The position numbers and the translations under genes are program-made. Shown here in pieces: positions 7,624-14,777 of a stretch of DNA of 16,169 bases. Each line of letters starts with the position of its first letter. Positions within the stretch are counted from its first letter, which is position 1. The notes under the pieces were generated by a model that was not told where the DNA came from, did not search any database, and saw only the letters and a program-made list of their open reading frames with translations. The stretch is from positions 1 through 16,169 of the forward strand of contig JAPYMU010000197.1 in the NCBI GenBank assembly GCA_028286165.1, given 5' to 3'. This stretch comes from Spongiicolonus versatilis. Lineage in GTDB: Bacteria; Pseudomonadota; Gammaproteobacteria; Arenicellales; Spongiicolonaceae.

Positions 7624-8441
7624 GACGAGCCTCCGGTGTGAAAAATATAGGCGGCCGCACTGCCGGGCGCGGCGGCCGGCGCGCGCACTTCGGTTAACAT
7701 ACCCTCGCGCACCATGCGGGTCAAACTGGGGCCGAGGTCAAACCCGGCGTCAGCGGCCAGCCCGGCATCCGCCGCTTCGCCCAGCGTCCGGCCGGCGGCG
7801 ACCGCGCTGAGAAAAGCAAACTCGGCCGCCGCCAGCGGAATAAAAACAATGTCGCCGCGCCGCATCACCAGCAGGCGGCAGCCGCCGCTGTCCAAATCAA
7901 CCTCGCCGGGGTTTTTCTGAAACTGCAAATCCCAAATCGCCGCCAGCGGAAAGCGCGAGCGAATCAGGCGGCTGGCCGGGTTCAGCGCAAAGCGCAGGGC
8001 GGCGTAATCTTCGGGGTCGGCGCGGCGCAATGCGCCAAGGTCAACCCGGCCGGCGTCTTCGGCAAGAAAAACCTGGTGGCAAATCCAGCCGAGTTGCGCC
8101 ACATCCGGCAGGTATTCCAGATGCGCGCAGGGCGGGAAAGTTTTGACAAAACCCGGGAAATTTTCGCCGAAACGGTTCAAGTCGCCGGAGGTGGAGGCGC
8201 GCTCCTGAATGTAGGCGTCGGCGCAGCCGCGAAAAAATTCCTCGCCCACCAGCGCCTCCACCGTGCGGTAAATGTTGCGCAGGGTGGAGCGCAGGTTGGC
8301 GCGCATGTTGTTGCGGTAGATTTGCAGGCGGCGCGCGCCGCCGAGGCCGTTGGCGACGATTGCCGGGGCGGCTGCCGGCGCGCTGTCCGGCGCCCTCAGG
8401 TGCGCGGCAAAGCGGCGCTGCAGTTCACGCAGCCCGGGCAT
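7620..8441 (-). CDS. bufC: DUF2063 RiPP-maturation partner protein (BufC/HvfC)
   Basis: This 273-residue protein has the N-terminal HvfC/BufC domain (about 1-100), with the typical block IYRNNMRANLRSTLRNIYRTVEALVGEEFF and DLNRFGENFPGFV, followed by a C-terminal region (LEYLPDVAQLGWICHQVFLAED onward). The domain was once listed as putative DNA-binding. In characterised clusters the protein instead acts with the DUF692 oxygenase, probably helping to bind the precursor peptide. ATG 8441 starts inside the 3' end of bufB (17-nt overlap); no good Shine-Dalgarno sequence is seen, which suggests coupled translation. It is followed by doxX with a 4-nt overlap. Confidence 0.9.
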   Translation of the reverse strand: MPGLRELQRRFAAHLRAPDSAPAAAPAIVANGLGGARRLQIYRNNMRANLRSTLRNIYRTVEALVGEEFFRGCADAYIQERASTSGDLNRFGENFPGFVKTFPPCAHLEYLPDVAQLGWICHQVFLAEDAGRVDLGALRRADPEDYAALRFALNPASRLIRSRFPLAAIWDLQFQKNPGEVDLDSGGCRLLVMRRGDIVFIPLAAAEFAFLSAVAAGRTLGEAADAGLAADAGFDLGPSLTRMVREGMLTEVRAPAAAPGSAAAYIFHTGGSS

Positions 8442-9294
8442 GGTGCTGTTCAAGCATGGATTGCGCGGCGGCCGCCTCGCCGAGCAGGACCGCCAGCGGC
8501 GGCAGGTCGGCGTCCCACTCAATCAGCGTCGGCGTGGCGCCGTGGTGCGCCAGCGCGTGGCCGTACAAACGCCACACATCGTCCGACACTTCGCGGTTGT
8601 GGGTGTCGATGCGCACTTCGGTTGCGCCGAAGTTTTTCACGCTGTGGCCGGCGAGGTGCATCTCGCCCACGTGGCGGGTGTCGATGCGCTCCAGATATTG
8701 AAACGGGTCAAAACCGTGGTTGCGCGCGTTCACAAAAACGTTGTTCACATCCAGCAGAATGCCGCAGCCGGATTTTTGCGCGACGCTGTTGATGAACTCC
8801 CATTCGGGGATTTCGGATTCTTCGTATTGCAGGTAGGTGGAGGCGTTTTCCAGCAGGATTTTGCAGCCTAACGTGTGCTGCACAAAGTCCACCTGCTCCA
8901 CCAGATGCCGCAGCGATTCCCCGGTGTAGGGCAGCGGCAGCAGGTCGTTGATGAATTCACCGTCAATGGAACTCCACGAAAGATGCTCCGACACCAGGCC
9001 GGGGCTGTATTCGCCGATTAATTCTTTCAGCCGCGCCAAGTGCGCCGCATCCGGCCGGTCGGCGGAGCCGATGGACATGCCGACGCCGTGAAAACTGAGC
9101 GGGTAATGCCGGCGGAGCCTGGCAAGGTAATGGTGCGGCGCGCCGCCGGCGCCGAAATAATTTTCGCTGTGCACCTCAAGCCAGCCCACCGCCGGCAGTT
9201 CGGCGCACAGGTCGCGGTAGTGTTCAGCGCGCAAGCCAATCCCGGCCGCGGCCGGGATTGGAGCATCCTTAAACGCGGAAACTTGCGCGGGCAT
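8425..9294 (-). CDS. bufB: DUF692 multinuclear non-heme iron oxygenase, bufferin maturase (BufB)
   Basis: The 289-residue TIM-barrel enzyme belongs to the MNIO family (relatives MbnB, HvfB, TglH), which uses two or three irons and oxygen to rearrange cysteines of ribosomal peptides into oxazolone/thioamide or thiooxazole groups that bind copper. Family blocks are VHSENYF (41-47), SFHGVGMSIGS (67-77, H69), SEHLSW (102-107, E103/H104), DLLPLPYT (117-124), LLENAS (147-152, E149/N150), LLDVNN (180-185, D182), NHGFD (192-196), HLAGH (213-217), DTH (230-232) and LIEWD (257-261, E259). The likely metal ligands are therefore all present. ATG 9294 shares one base with the bufA stop (TGATG). A longer in-frame extension upstream reads through bufA and is not real. 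A perfect 26-bp palindrome lies at codons 12-20. Confidence 0.95.
   Translation of the reverse strand: MPAQVSAFKDAPIPAAAGIGLRAEHYRDLCAELPAVGWLEVHSENYFGAGGAPHHYLARLRRHYPLSFHGVGMSIGSADRPDAAHLARLKELIGEYSPGLVSEHLSWSSIDGEFINDLLPLPYTGESLRHLVEQVDFVQHTLGCKILLENASTYLQYEESEIPEWEFINSVAQKSGCGILLDVNNVFVNARNHGFDPFQYLERIDTRHVGEMHLAGHSVKNFGATEVRIDTHNREVSDDVWRLYGHALAHHGATPTLIEWDADLPPLAVLLGEAAAAQSMLEQHHARAA
9236..9261 (-). repeat. Perfect 26-bp palindrome inside the 5' end of bufB
   Basis: The half-site CCAATCCCGGCCG is followed at once by its exact reverse complement, with no spacer. It lies 33 nt after the bufB start and encodes the palindromic peptide PIPAAAGIG. In mRNA it could form a very GC-rich hairpin of about 11 bp with a 4-nt loop. 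No U-run follows, so it is not a standard terminator. Its place between the precursor and the enzyme genes suggests a role in mRNA processing, pausing or differential expression (inference). Confidence 0.75.
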
Positions 9295-9542
9295 CAGGTG
9301 GAGGTTTTGGAACCGCCCACCAGTTTGTCGCACAGCCCCTTGGGCACCGAAACCCAGGCGTCCTTCTGGCCGTCGGTGTGGGAAGTGCCGGCGCAGGAAC
9401 TGTTGGAGGTCTGGCAGTCGTTCTGCCCGGCCTTGACCACGCCGTAGCACTTTTCCGTATTGGCCGAGGCGGTCGTTGCCGACGCGCCCAGAATAAGCAG
9501 CCCGGAAACCGCACTGGTGATGATGATTTTGGAAGTTTTCAT
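9294..9542 (-). CDS. bufA1: DUF2282 bufferin precursor peptide (BufA1 family)
   Basis: The product is a small secreted precursor of 82 residues. A Sec signal peptide is clear: a basic start (MKTSK), a hydrophobic core (IIITSAVSGLLILGA) and a cleavage site after A-S-A (27/28). The mature ~55 residues hold four cysteines, C32, C43, C50 and C71, in the family layout EKCYGVxKAGxNDC...SCAG...VPKGLCDKLVGG. In characterised bufferins, central cysteines are changed by the DUF692 oxygenase and the peptide binds copper in the periplasm; which residues change here is not visible. ATG 9542 was chosen because GAGAGGAG stands 7 nt upstream, an extended -10 promoter lies further up and the signal peptide starts there; an in-frame extension to 9674 has no support. 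The stop overlaps the bufB start. Confidence 0.93.
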   Translation of the reverse strand: MKTSKIIITSAVSGLLILGASATTASANTEKCYGVVKAGQNDCQTSNSSCAGTSHTDGQKDAWVSVPKGLCDKLVGGSKTST

Positions 9543-9549
9543 GGGATGT

Positions 9550-9557
9550 CTCCTCTC
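9550..9557 (-). promoter_or_regulatory. Strong Shine-Dalgarno of bufA1
   Basis: Read on the minus strand, GAGAGGAG ends 7 nt before the bufA1 ATG. It is the clearest ribosome binding site in the window; most other genes here depend on overlap with the previous stop. It fixes the bufA1 start and suggests that the precursor is translated more strongly than the enzymes behind it. Confidence 0.8.
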
Positions 9558-9584
9558 AGGATTAAGTGAATGAAAGTTGCCGCC

Positions 9585-9593
9585 ATTATAGCA
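9585..9593 (-). promoter_or_regulatory. Extended -10 promoter of the bufferin operon
   Basis: Read on the minus strand the sequence is TGC-TATAAT, a perfect -10 with the upstream TG of extended -10 promoters. It lies about 40 bp before the bufA1 ATG, giving a leader of roughly 35 nt. No good -35 is found at 16-18 bp. A housekeeping promoter is thus more evident than an ECF-sigma site, although ECF control is known for related operons in other bacteria. Confidence 0.7.
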
Positions 9594-9670
9594 CGGCAGG
9601 GTTATGACAGGGGCGGGCGCGGGGAGTTCCCGGCCCGGCGCGCAAACCGCCGCCATTGCGGCTCCCACCC

Positions 9671-10351
9671 TCACCCTTCCTTCCCCTCAAACAGGCACAA
9701 ATCCCGCACCGTGCACTGGCCGCATTTTGGTTTGCGGGCGGTGCAGGTGTAGCGGCCGTGGAGGATGAGCCAGTGGTGGGCGTGCTGCTGGTATCGGCGC
9801 GGCACTGCGGCGAGCAGGGTTTGCTCCACGGCCAGCGGGGTGCGGCCGGGGGCGAGGCCGGTGCGGTTGCAGACGCGGAAGATGTGGGTGTCCACGGCGA
9901 TGGTGGCGTGGCCGAAGGCGGTGTTCAGAATCACGTTGGCGGTTTTGCGGCCGACGCCGGGCAGGGCTTGCAAGGCCGCGCGGTTGTCGGGAACTTCACC
10001 GCCGTGCCGCTTTATCAGCAGGTCGCAAGTGCTGAGAATGTTTTTCGCCTTGGTGTTGTAGAGGCCGATGGACTGGATGTGCTTTTTCAGTTTTGCCGCG
10101 CCGAGTTTTTTTATTGCCGCCGGTGTGCTGGCGGCCTTGAACAGGGTGGCGGTGGCCTTGTTCACCGAAACATCAGTGGCCTGCGCCGACAGGACCACCG
10201 CCACCAGCAACTCAAACGGCGAGCGGTAGCGCAATTCGGTGCGCGGTTCGGGAATAATTCTTTTCAGCCGCCGAAAAAATTCGCGGCGTTGTGCAACGTT
10301 CAGACGCGATTCGGCGCGTACGTTTTTAGCGGTTTTCTTTTTTGCCGGCAT
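9671..10351 (-). CDS. nth: Endonuclease III (DNA glycosylase/AP lyase)
   Basis: This base-excision repair enzyme removes oxidised pyrimidines and nicks abasic sites. The 226-residue protein shows the helix-hairpin-helix LPGVGRKTANVIL with catalytic Lys136, the catalytic Asp154 in VDTHIFRV, and a C-terminal [4Fe-4S] motif C203-x6-C210-x2-C213-x5-C219 with the same spacing as E. coli Nth. A lysine-rich N-terminal tail of about 18 residues makes it slightly longer than the E. coli protein (211). It starts 2 bp after the rnfB stop, so it is the third gene of a metG-rnfB-nth unit. Confidence 0.96.
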   Translation of the reverse strand: MPAKKKTAKNVRAESRLNVAQRREFFRRLKRIIPEPRTELRYRSPFELLVAVVLSAQATDVSVNKATATLFKAASTPAAIKKLGAAKLKKHIQSIGLYNTKAKNILSTCDLLIKRHGGEVPDNRAALQALPGVGRKTANVILNTAFGHATIAVDTHIFRVCNRTGLAPGRTPLAVEQTLLAAVPRRYQQHAHHWLILHGRYTCTARKPKCGQCTVRDLCLFEGKEG

Positions 10352-10353
10352 TC

Positions 10354-10965
10354 TTATAAGTCAGCCCGCCGCGCCCGCACCCGCGCCACGGCGGCGGAAA
10401 TTTGTTCACGTATGCGCATGGCGGACAGCGGCATTTTGTTTTTGTCGCGGCGCTGCTGCAGCCGCCGGTCGCGTGCTTGTTTGTATGCGCGAAAATTTTC
10501 GGCTTCCGCCATGCTGTAGTCGCGCCACGGTCCGCCTTCACCGGCCGCCACCGGCCGCAGTTCAATGCAGTCCATGGGGCACGGCGGCAGGCACAAGCCG
10601 CAGCCGGTGCACCGCGCGGCAATCACGCTGTGCATGGTTTTGGCGGCGCCCACAATGGCGTCGGTGGGGCAGGCCGGCGTGCACAGCGCGCAGCCGATGC
10701 ACTCGGCTTCCACAATGCGCGCGACTGAGCGCGGCATCGGCGCCGGCACGCCCGCCGCCAATGGCTTGGCCGGCGCGCGCAATGCTTTGGCCAGCAGTTG
10801 CACCGTCACTTCGCCGCCCGGCGGGCAGCGGTTCAAGTCGGCGCGGCCGGCGGCCATGGCTTCGGCGTAGTCGCGGCAGGACGGGTAGCCGCAGGCGGTG
10901 CACTGGGTTTGCGGCAGGCAGCGGTCGAGGTCGGCGGCGGCCGGGCGGCCGGCGGCGGCGGTCAT
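10354..10965 (-). CDS. rnfB: Orphan RnfB-like iron-sulfur protein
   Basis: This 203-residue ferredoxin-like protein has three Fe-S motifs. An N-terminal cluster-binding segment holds C22-x2-C25-x4-C30 and C47 (QCTACGYPSC...NRCPPGG). Two 4Fe-4S ferredoxin motifs follow, C89-x2-C92-x2-C95-x3-C99-P and C119-x2-C122-x2-C125-x3-C129-P, then a basic C-terminal tail. In the Rnf/Rsx complex RnfB passes electrons between ferredoxin and the membrane. Here the usual N-terminal membrane anchor is missing and no other rnf genes adjoin, so it is probably a soluble electron carrier whose partner is unknown. Its position next to nth, another Fe-S protein, is common. The ATG overlaps the metG stop by 4 nt. 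Confidence 0.9.
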   Translation of the reverse strand: MTAAAGRPAAADLDRCLPQTQCTACGYPSCRDYAEAMAAGRADLNRCPPGGEVTVQLLAKALRAPAKPLAAGVPAPMPRSVARIVEAECIGCALCTPACPTDAIVGAAKTMHSVIAARCTGCGLCLPPCPMDCIELRPVAAGEGGPWRDYSMAEAENFRAYKQARDRRLQQRRDKNKMPLSAMRIREQISAAVARVRARRADL

Positions 10966-13043
10966 TTCACCCGGCTGCCCGGCGGCGCGCCGGCATCGGC
11001 GGACAGCAGCCAGATGTCGCCGCCGCCCGGCCCGGCCGCCAGCACCATGCCCTCGGAAACGCCGAACCGCATCTTGCGCGGCGCCAGGTTGGCCGCCACC
11101 ACGGTGAGTCGGCCCTCCAAATCGGCGGGCGCATATGCCGACTTGATGCCGGCGAACACGGTGCGCGTTTCAAAGCCGAGGTCGACGGTGAGCCGCAGCA
11201 GTTTGTCGGCGCCCTCCACGGCTTCCGCCTTGAGGATGTGCGCCACTCGCAGGTCCACTTTGGTGAACTCGTCCATGCCGATGGCGGCGGCCAATGGTTC
11301 ATGGGCGGAAGCGGTGGTTGCAGTGCCGGAAGCGGCGCCGGGAGCGGCGGCGGCGTCCCGGGAATCGTTCACAATGTTGCACACCTGGCGGTGGTCGATG
11401 CGCGCAAGCAGCGGGGTGAAGGGCGCGATCCCATGGTTCAACAGCGGAGTCTGCAAATCGCCCCAGCCGCCGGCCGCACTTAAATTGACGCGCAGAAAAT
11501 CCCCGGCGCGCTGTGCCAGCGCCGGCGTCACCGGCGCCAGAAACCCGGCCAGGATGCGGAACATGTTCAGCGACTGTGTGCACACCGCAAGCAGTTTTTC
11601 GCGCGCGCCGCCCCCGCCCTCACCCTCGCCAATGGCGCCGGCCAACTCCCACGGCCGCGCCGCGCTCCAGTAGCGGTTGGCGCGGTCGGCCAGGTCCATG
11701 ATGACCCTCACCGCCCGGCTGTAGCGGCGTTGCTCAAAATGCTCGGCGACGGTGCCGGCGGCGGCGGTGAACTCGGTGAACAACGTTTCATCGTCCAACT
11801 TGCCGCCGAGTTTGCCGCCGAAGTTCTGGTGCACAAAACCGGCGCTGCGGCTTGCGATGTTGACCACTTTGCCCACCAGGTCGGAATTCACGCGGCGCAC
11901 GAAGTCCTCCAGATTGAGGTCCAGATCCTCCACGCGGTGGTTGAGTTTGGCCGCGAAGTAATAGCGCAAATAATCCGGCGCGAGGTGGTTCAGGTAGGTG
12001 CGCGCCATGATGAAAGTGCCGCGGCTCTTGGACATTTTCTGCCCGTCCACGGTGAGAAAGCCGTGGGCGAACAGCGCGCTGGGTTTGCGGTAGTTGGCGC
12101 CGTGCAGCATGGCCGGCCAGAACAGCGCGTGAAAATAAAGAATGTCCTTGCCGATGAAGTGGTACAACTCGGCCTCGCTGCCGGCGCGCCAGAACTCGTC
12201 AAAGTCCAGCCCCTTTTTGTCGCACAGGTTTTTGAAACTGGCCATGTAGCCGATGGGCGCGTCCAGCCACACATAAAAATATTTGCCGCTCTCGCCGGGG
12301 ATGGTGAAGCCGAAGTAGGGCGCGTCGCGCGAGATGTCCCAGTCGCGCAGGCCGTCGGCGAACCATTCGGAGACTTTGTTGCGCGCGTCCTCCTGCAAGT
12401 GGCCGCCGCCCACCCACTCCTTGAGAAATTCGGAAAAATTACTGAGGCGGAAAAAATAATGCTCGGAAGATTTCAGCACCGGCGCGCTGCCGGAAATCAC
12501 CGACACCGGGTTGCGCAATTCGGCCGGGGTGTAGGTGCTGCCGCAGTTTTCGCAATTGTCGCCGTACTGCTCGGCGGCGCCGCAGCGCGGACACTCGCCC
12601 TTGATGAAACGGTCGGGCAGAAAGATTTTTTCCACCGCATCGTAAGACTGTTCAATCTCGCGCCGTGCGATGTGCCCGCCGTCCTGCAATGCCGCGAAAA
12701 TGCCCTCGGCGATGGCGCGGTTTTCCCCGGAGTGGGTGGAGTGGTAGTTGTCGAAGGAAATGCCGAAGTCGCGGTAGTCGTCGCGGTGCTCTTTTTCCAT
12801 GCGCGCAATTAACGCCTCCGGCGTGACGCCGTCGTCGCGCGCGCGCAGCATGATGGGCGTGCCGTGGGCGTCGTCGGCGCACACATGGTAAATCTCGTGG
12901 CCGCGCAGCCGCTGGAAGCGCGCCCAAATGTCGCTCTGGATGTATTCCAGCATGTGGCCGATGTGCAGCGGCCCGTTGGCGTAGGGCAGGGCGCTGGTGA
13001 CGAGAATTTTTCGCGGTTGTTTTTTTTGCGGCCTGGCGGTCAT
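10962..13043 (-). CDS. metG: Methionyl-tRNA synthetase
   Basis: MetRS charges tRNA-Met with methionine in the cytoplasm. The 693-residue protein has the class I signature HIGH (27-30, in PYANGPLHIGH) and KMSKS (336-340). A zinc knuckle, C151-x2-C154-x9-C164-x2-C167, marks the E. coli-type enzyme. A C-terminal tRNA-binding (Trbp111-like) dimerisation domain starts at about 590 (EFTKVDLRVAHI...), after an Ala/Gly/Thr-rich linker. Length is near that of E. coli (677). ATG 13043 was chosen because an in-frame extension to 13127 crosses the divergent mrp promoter and encodes nothing typical. It heads the metG-rnfB-nth unit and diverges from mrp. Confidence 0.97.
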   Translation of the reverse strand: MTARPQKKQPRKILVTSALPYANGPLHIGHMLEYIQSDIWARFQRLRGHEIYHVCADDAHGTPIMLRARDDGVTPEALIARMEKEHRDDYRDFGISFDNYHSTHSGENRAIAEGIFAALQDGGHIARREIEQSYDAVEKIFLPDRFIKGECPRCGAAEQYGDNCENCGSTYTPAELRNPVSVISGSAPVLKSSEHYFFRLSNFSEFLKEWVGGGHLQEDARNKVSEWFADGLRDWDISRDAPYFGFTIPGESGKYFYVWLDAPIGYMASFKNLCDKKGLDFDEFWRAGSEAELYHFIGKDILYFHALFWPAMLHGANYRKPSALFAHGFLTVDGQKMSKSRGTFIMARTYLNHLAPDYLRYYFAAKLNHRVEDLDLNLEDFVRRVNSDLVGKVVNIASRSAGFVHQNFGGKLGGKLDDETLFTEFTAAAGTVAEHFEQRRYSRAVRVIMDLADRANRYWSAARPWELAGAIGEGEGGGGAREKLLAVCTQSLNMFRILAGFLAPVTPALAQRAGDFLRVNLSAAGGWGDLQTPLLNHGIAPFTPLLARIDHRQVCNIVNDSRDAAAAPGAASGTATTASAHEPLAAAIGMDEFTKVDLRVAHILKAEAVEGADKLLRLTVDLGFETRTVFAGIKSAYAPADLEGRLTVVAANLAPRKMRFGVSEGMVLAAGPGGGDIWLLSADAGAPPGSRVK

Positions 13044-13075
13044 GTGCGGCGGCCCGGGGAATGCGCGGGGCGGCG

Positions 13076-13084
13076 TGGTATAAT
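13076..13084 (+). promoter_or_regulatory. Extended -10 promoter of mrp-dcd-aroC
   Basis: TGG-TATAAT is a perfect -10 with the extended TG motif, 29 bp before the mrp ATG. Transcription would start near 13091. No clear -35 stands at 17 bp, where the sequence is G-rich. The same 70 bp must also contain the metG start signal on the other strand (a possible CATTAT, weak). Confidence 0.65.
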
Positions 13085-13092
13085 GCCGTTTT

Positions 13093-13108
13093 TTCACTTG
13101 AAAGTGAA
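13093..13108 (+). promoter_or_regulatory. 16-bp palindrome (TTCACTT-GA-AAGTGAA) at the mrp transcription start
   Basis: Two perfect 7-bp arms flank a 2-bp centre. The palindrome spans the expected mrp start site and ends 5 bp before the mrp ATG, in the metG/mrp divergent region. It could be an operator for a dimeric repressor. The centre is too short for a good RNA loop unless inner pairs open. Function is inferred only. Confidence 0.5.
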
Positions 13109-13113
13109 CTGCA

Positions 13114-14211
13114 ATGACCGCCGTCACCGCCCGCCAAATTCAGCAAAGCGTGGAATCCATCGCCGACCCCCACAGCGGCGCCGCCATCGGCGCGGCCAAA
13201 GCGGTGCGCGGCGTGTCGCTGGACAACGGCGCGCTGCGGGTGGACATCGCCCTCGGCTACCCGGCGCGCTCGTGGCACCCGGCCCTCACCGACCAGGTGA
13301 AGGCGCGCATCGGCGAACTGGACGCCGCCCTGGCCGCCGCCGCCGAGGTCACCGTCACCACCAAGGTCAGCACCCACTCGGTGCAAAAAGGCGCCAAGCC
13401 CCTGCGCGGCGTCAAGAACATCATCGCCATCGCCTCCGGCAAGGGCGGCGTTGGCAAGTCCACGGTGGCGGCCAACCTGGCCCTCGCGCTGTCCACCGAA
13501 GGCGCCCGCGCCGGCATTCTGGACGCCGACATCTACGGCCCCAGCCAGCCGCGCATGATGGGCGTGAACCAGAAGCCGCAGTCCAAAGACGGACGCAGCA
13601 TGGAGCCGGTGCTGAGCCACGGTTTGCAAACCATGTCCATCGGTTTTCTCATTGACGAGGAGACGCCCATGATCTGGCGCGGGCCGATGGTGACCCAGGC
13701 CCTGGAGCAACTGCTCAAGGACACGGCGTGGGACAATCTGGATTACCTGGTCATCGACCTGCCGCCCGGCACCGGCGACATTCAACTGACGCTGGCGCAG
13801 AAAGTTCCGGTCACCGGCGCGGTGATTGTCACCACGCCGCAGGACATCGCGCTGCTGGATGCGCGCAAGGCGTACAAAATGTTTGAGAAAGTGGAGATTC
13901 CGGTGTTCGGCGTGGTGGAAAACATGAGCGGCTATGTCTGCCCGCAGTGCGGCCATGCCGAGGCGGTGTTCGGCGCCGGCGGCGGGGAGAAGATGGCGCG
14001 CGACTACGGCGTTGCATTGCTCGGCAAGGTGCCGCTGGCGATGAGGGTGCGCGAGGACGCCGACGGCGGCCGGCCCACCGTCGCCGCCGACCCGGAACAC
14101 CCGGTGGCGCGCGCCTACCTCGCCATCGCCAGAACCACCGCCGCGCGGCTGGCCGCACAGGGCAAAGATTACAGCGCGGCGTTTCCCGACATCGTGGTGC
14201 AAAACACATGA
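13114..14211 (+). CDS. mrp: Iron-sulfur cluster carrier ATPase Mrp/ApbC
   Basis: This P-loop ATPase of the MinD/Mrp class carries Fe-S clusters to apo-proteins. The 365-residue protein has an N-terminal MIP18/DUF59-like domain (about 6-85), the deviant Walker A GKGGVGKST (109-117, K110 and K115), DADIYGPSQP (137-146), a Walker B-like LVIDLPPGTGD (212-222) and the C276-x2-C279 pair (CPQCGH) that bridges the cluster between subunits. The ATG follows the palindrome closely and has no strong Shine-Dalgarno. It overlaps dcd by 4 nt (ATGA). It diverges from metG, whose unit encodes two Fe-S proteins (RnfB and Nth), which fits its role. Confidence 0.95.
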   Translation: MTAVTARQIQQSVESIADPHSGAAIGAAKAVRGVSLDNGALRVDIALGYPARSWHPALTDQVKARIGELDAALAAAAEVTVTTKVSTHSVQKGAKPLRGVKNIIAIASGKGGVGKSTVAANLALALSTEGARAGILDADIYGPSQPRMMGVNQKPQSKDGRSMEPVLSHGLQTMSIGFLIDEETPMIWRGPMVTQALEQLLKDTAWDNLDYLVIDLPPGTGDIQLTLAQKVPVTGAVIVTTPQDIALLDARKAYKMFEKVEIPVFGVVENMSGYVCPQCGHAEAVFGAGGGEKMARDYGVALLGKVPLAMRVREDADGGRPTVAADPEHPVARAYLAIARTTAARLAAQGKDYSAAFPDIVVQNT

Positions 14212-14774
14212 GCGTCAAATCCGACAAATGGATTCGCCGCATGGCGGTGGAGCACGGCATGATCGAGCCGTTTGTGCCGCAGCAAATCAGCGCCACCGAT
14301 GGCGGGCGCGTGGTTTCTTTCGGCACCTCCAGTTACGGCTACGACATCCGCTGCTCGGAGGAATTTAAAATCTTCACCAACATCAACTCGGCCGTCGTCG
14401 ACCCCAAGTGCTTTGACGAGAACAGTTTTGTCGACTACCGCGGCGAAGTGTGCATCATCCCGCCCAACTCTTTCGCCCTGGCCCGCACCGTGGAATTTTT
14501 CCGCATCCCGCGCGATGTCCTGACTGTGTGCCTCGGCAAATCCACCTACGCCCGGTGCGGCATCATCGTCAATGTCACGCCGTTTGAACCGGAGTGGGAA
14601 GGCCACGCCACCCTGGAATTTTCCAACACCACGCCATTGCCGGCAAAAGTCTACGCCAACGAAGGCATCGCCCAGGTGGTTTTCTTCCAGAGCGACGAAT
14701 CCTGCGAAGTCTCCTACAAAGACCGCGCCGGCAAATACCAGGGCCAGCGCGGCGTCACCCTGCCCCGGACCTGA
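14208..14774 (+). CDS. dcd: dCTP deaminase
   Basis: The enzyme deaminates dCTP to dUTP, feeding dTTP synthesis by way of dUTPase and thymidylate synthase. The 188-residue product starts MSVKSDKWIRRMA and has the family blocks SSYGYDIRC (41-49), KSTYARCG (111-118), TPFEPEWEG (124-132) and LEFSN (136-140), with Glu137 in the place of the catalytic Glu138 of E. coli. The end KYQGQRGVTLPRT is conserved. Length is typical (188-193). A longer in-frame reading from 13947 only shadows mrp. The start overlaps the mrp stop, so the two are translationally coupled. Confidence 0.96.
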   Translation: MSVKSDKWIRRMAVEHGMIEPFVPQQISATDGGRVVSFGTSSYGYDIRCSEEFKIFTNINSAVVDPKCFDENSFVDYRGEVCIIPPNSFALARTVEFFRIPRDVLTVCLGKSTYARCGIIVNVTPFEPEWEGHATLEFSNTTPLPAKVYANEGIAQVVFFQSDESCEVSYKDRAGKYQGQRGVTLPRT

Positions 14775-14777
14775 GCC

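Noticed and set aside
9649..9662. Small hairpin GCCGC-CATT-GCGGC after nth as a terminator
   Set aside because: A five-base stem with no clear U-tract is too weak in DNA this rich in GCC/GGC words.
9294..9674. Longer in-frame start for the bufferin precursor
   Set aside because: It would place 44 unrelated residues before a complete signal peptide and would begin upstream of the extended -10 promoter.
12652..14202. 516-codon minus-strand frame across mrp and the metG start
   Set aside because: It is antisense to mrp and overlaps metG in another frame; no domain is visible.
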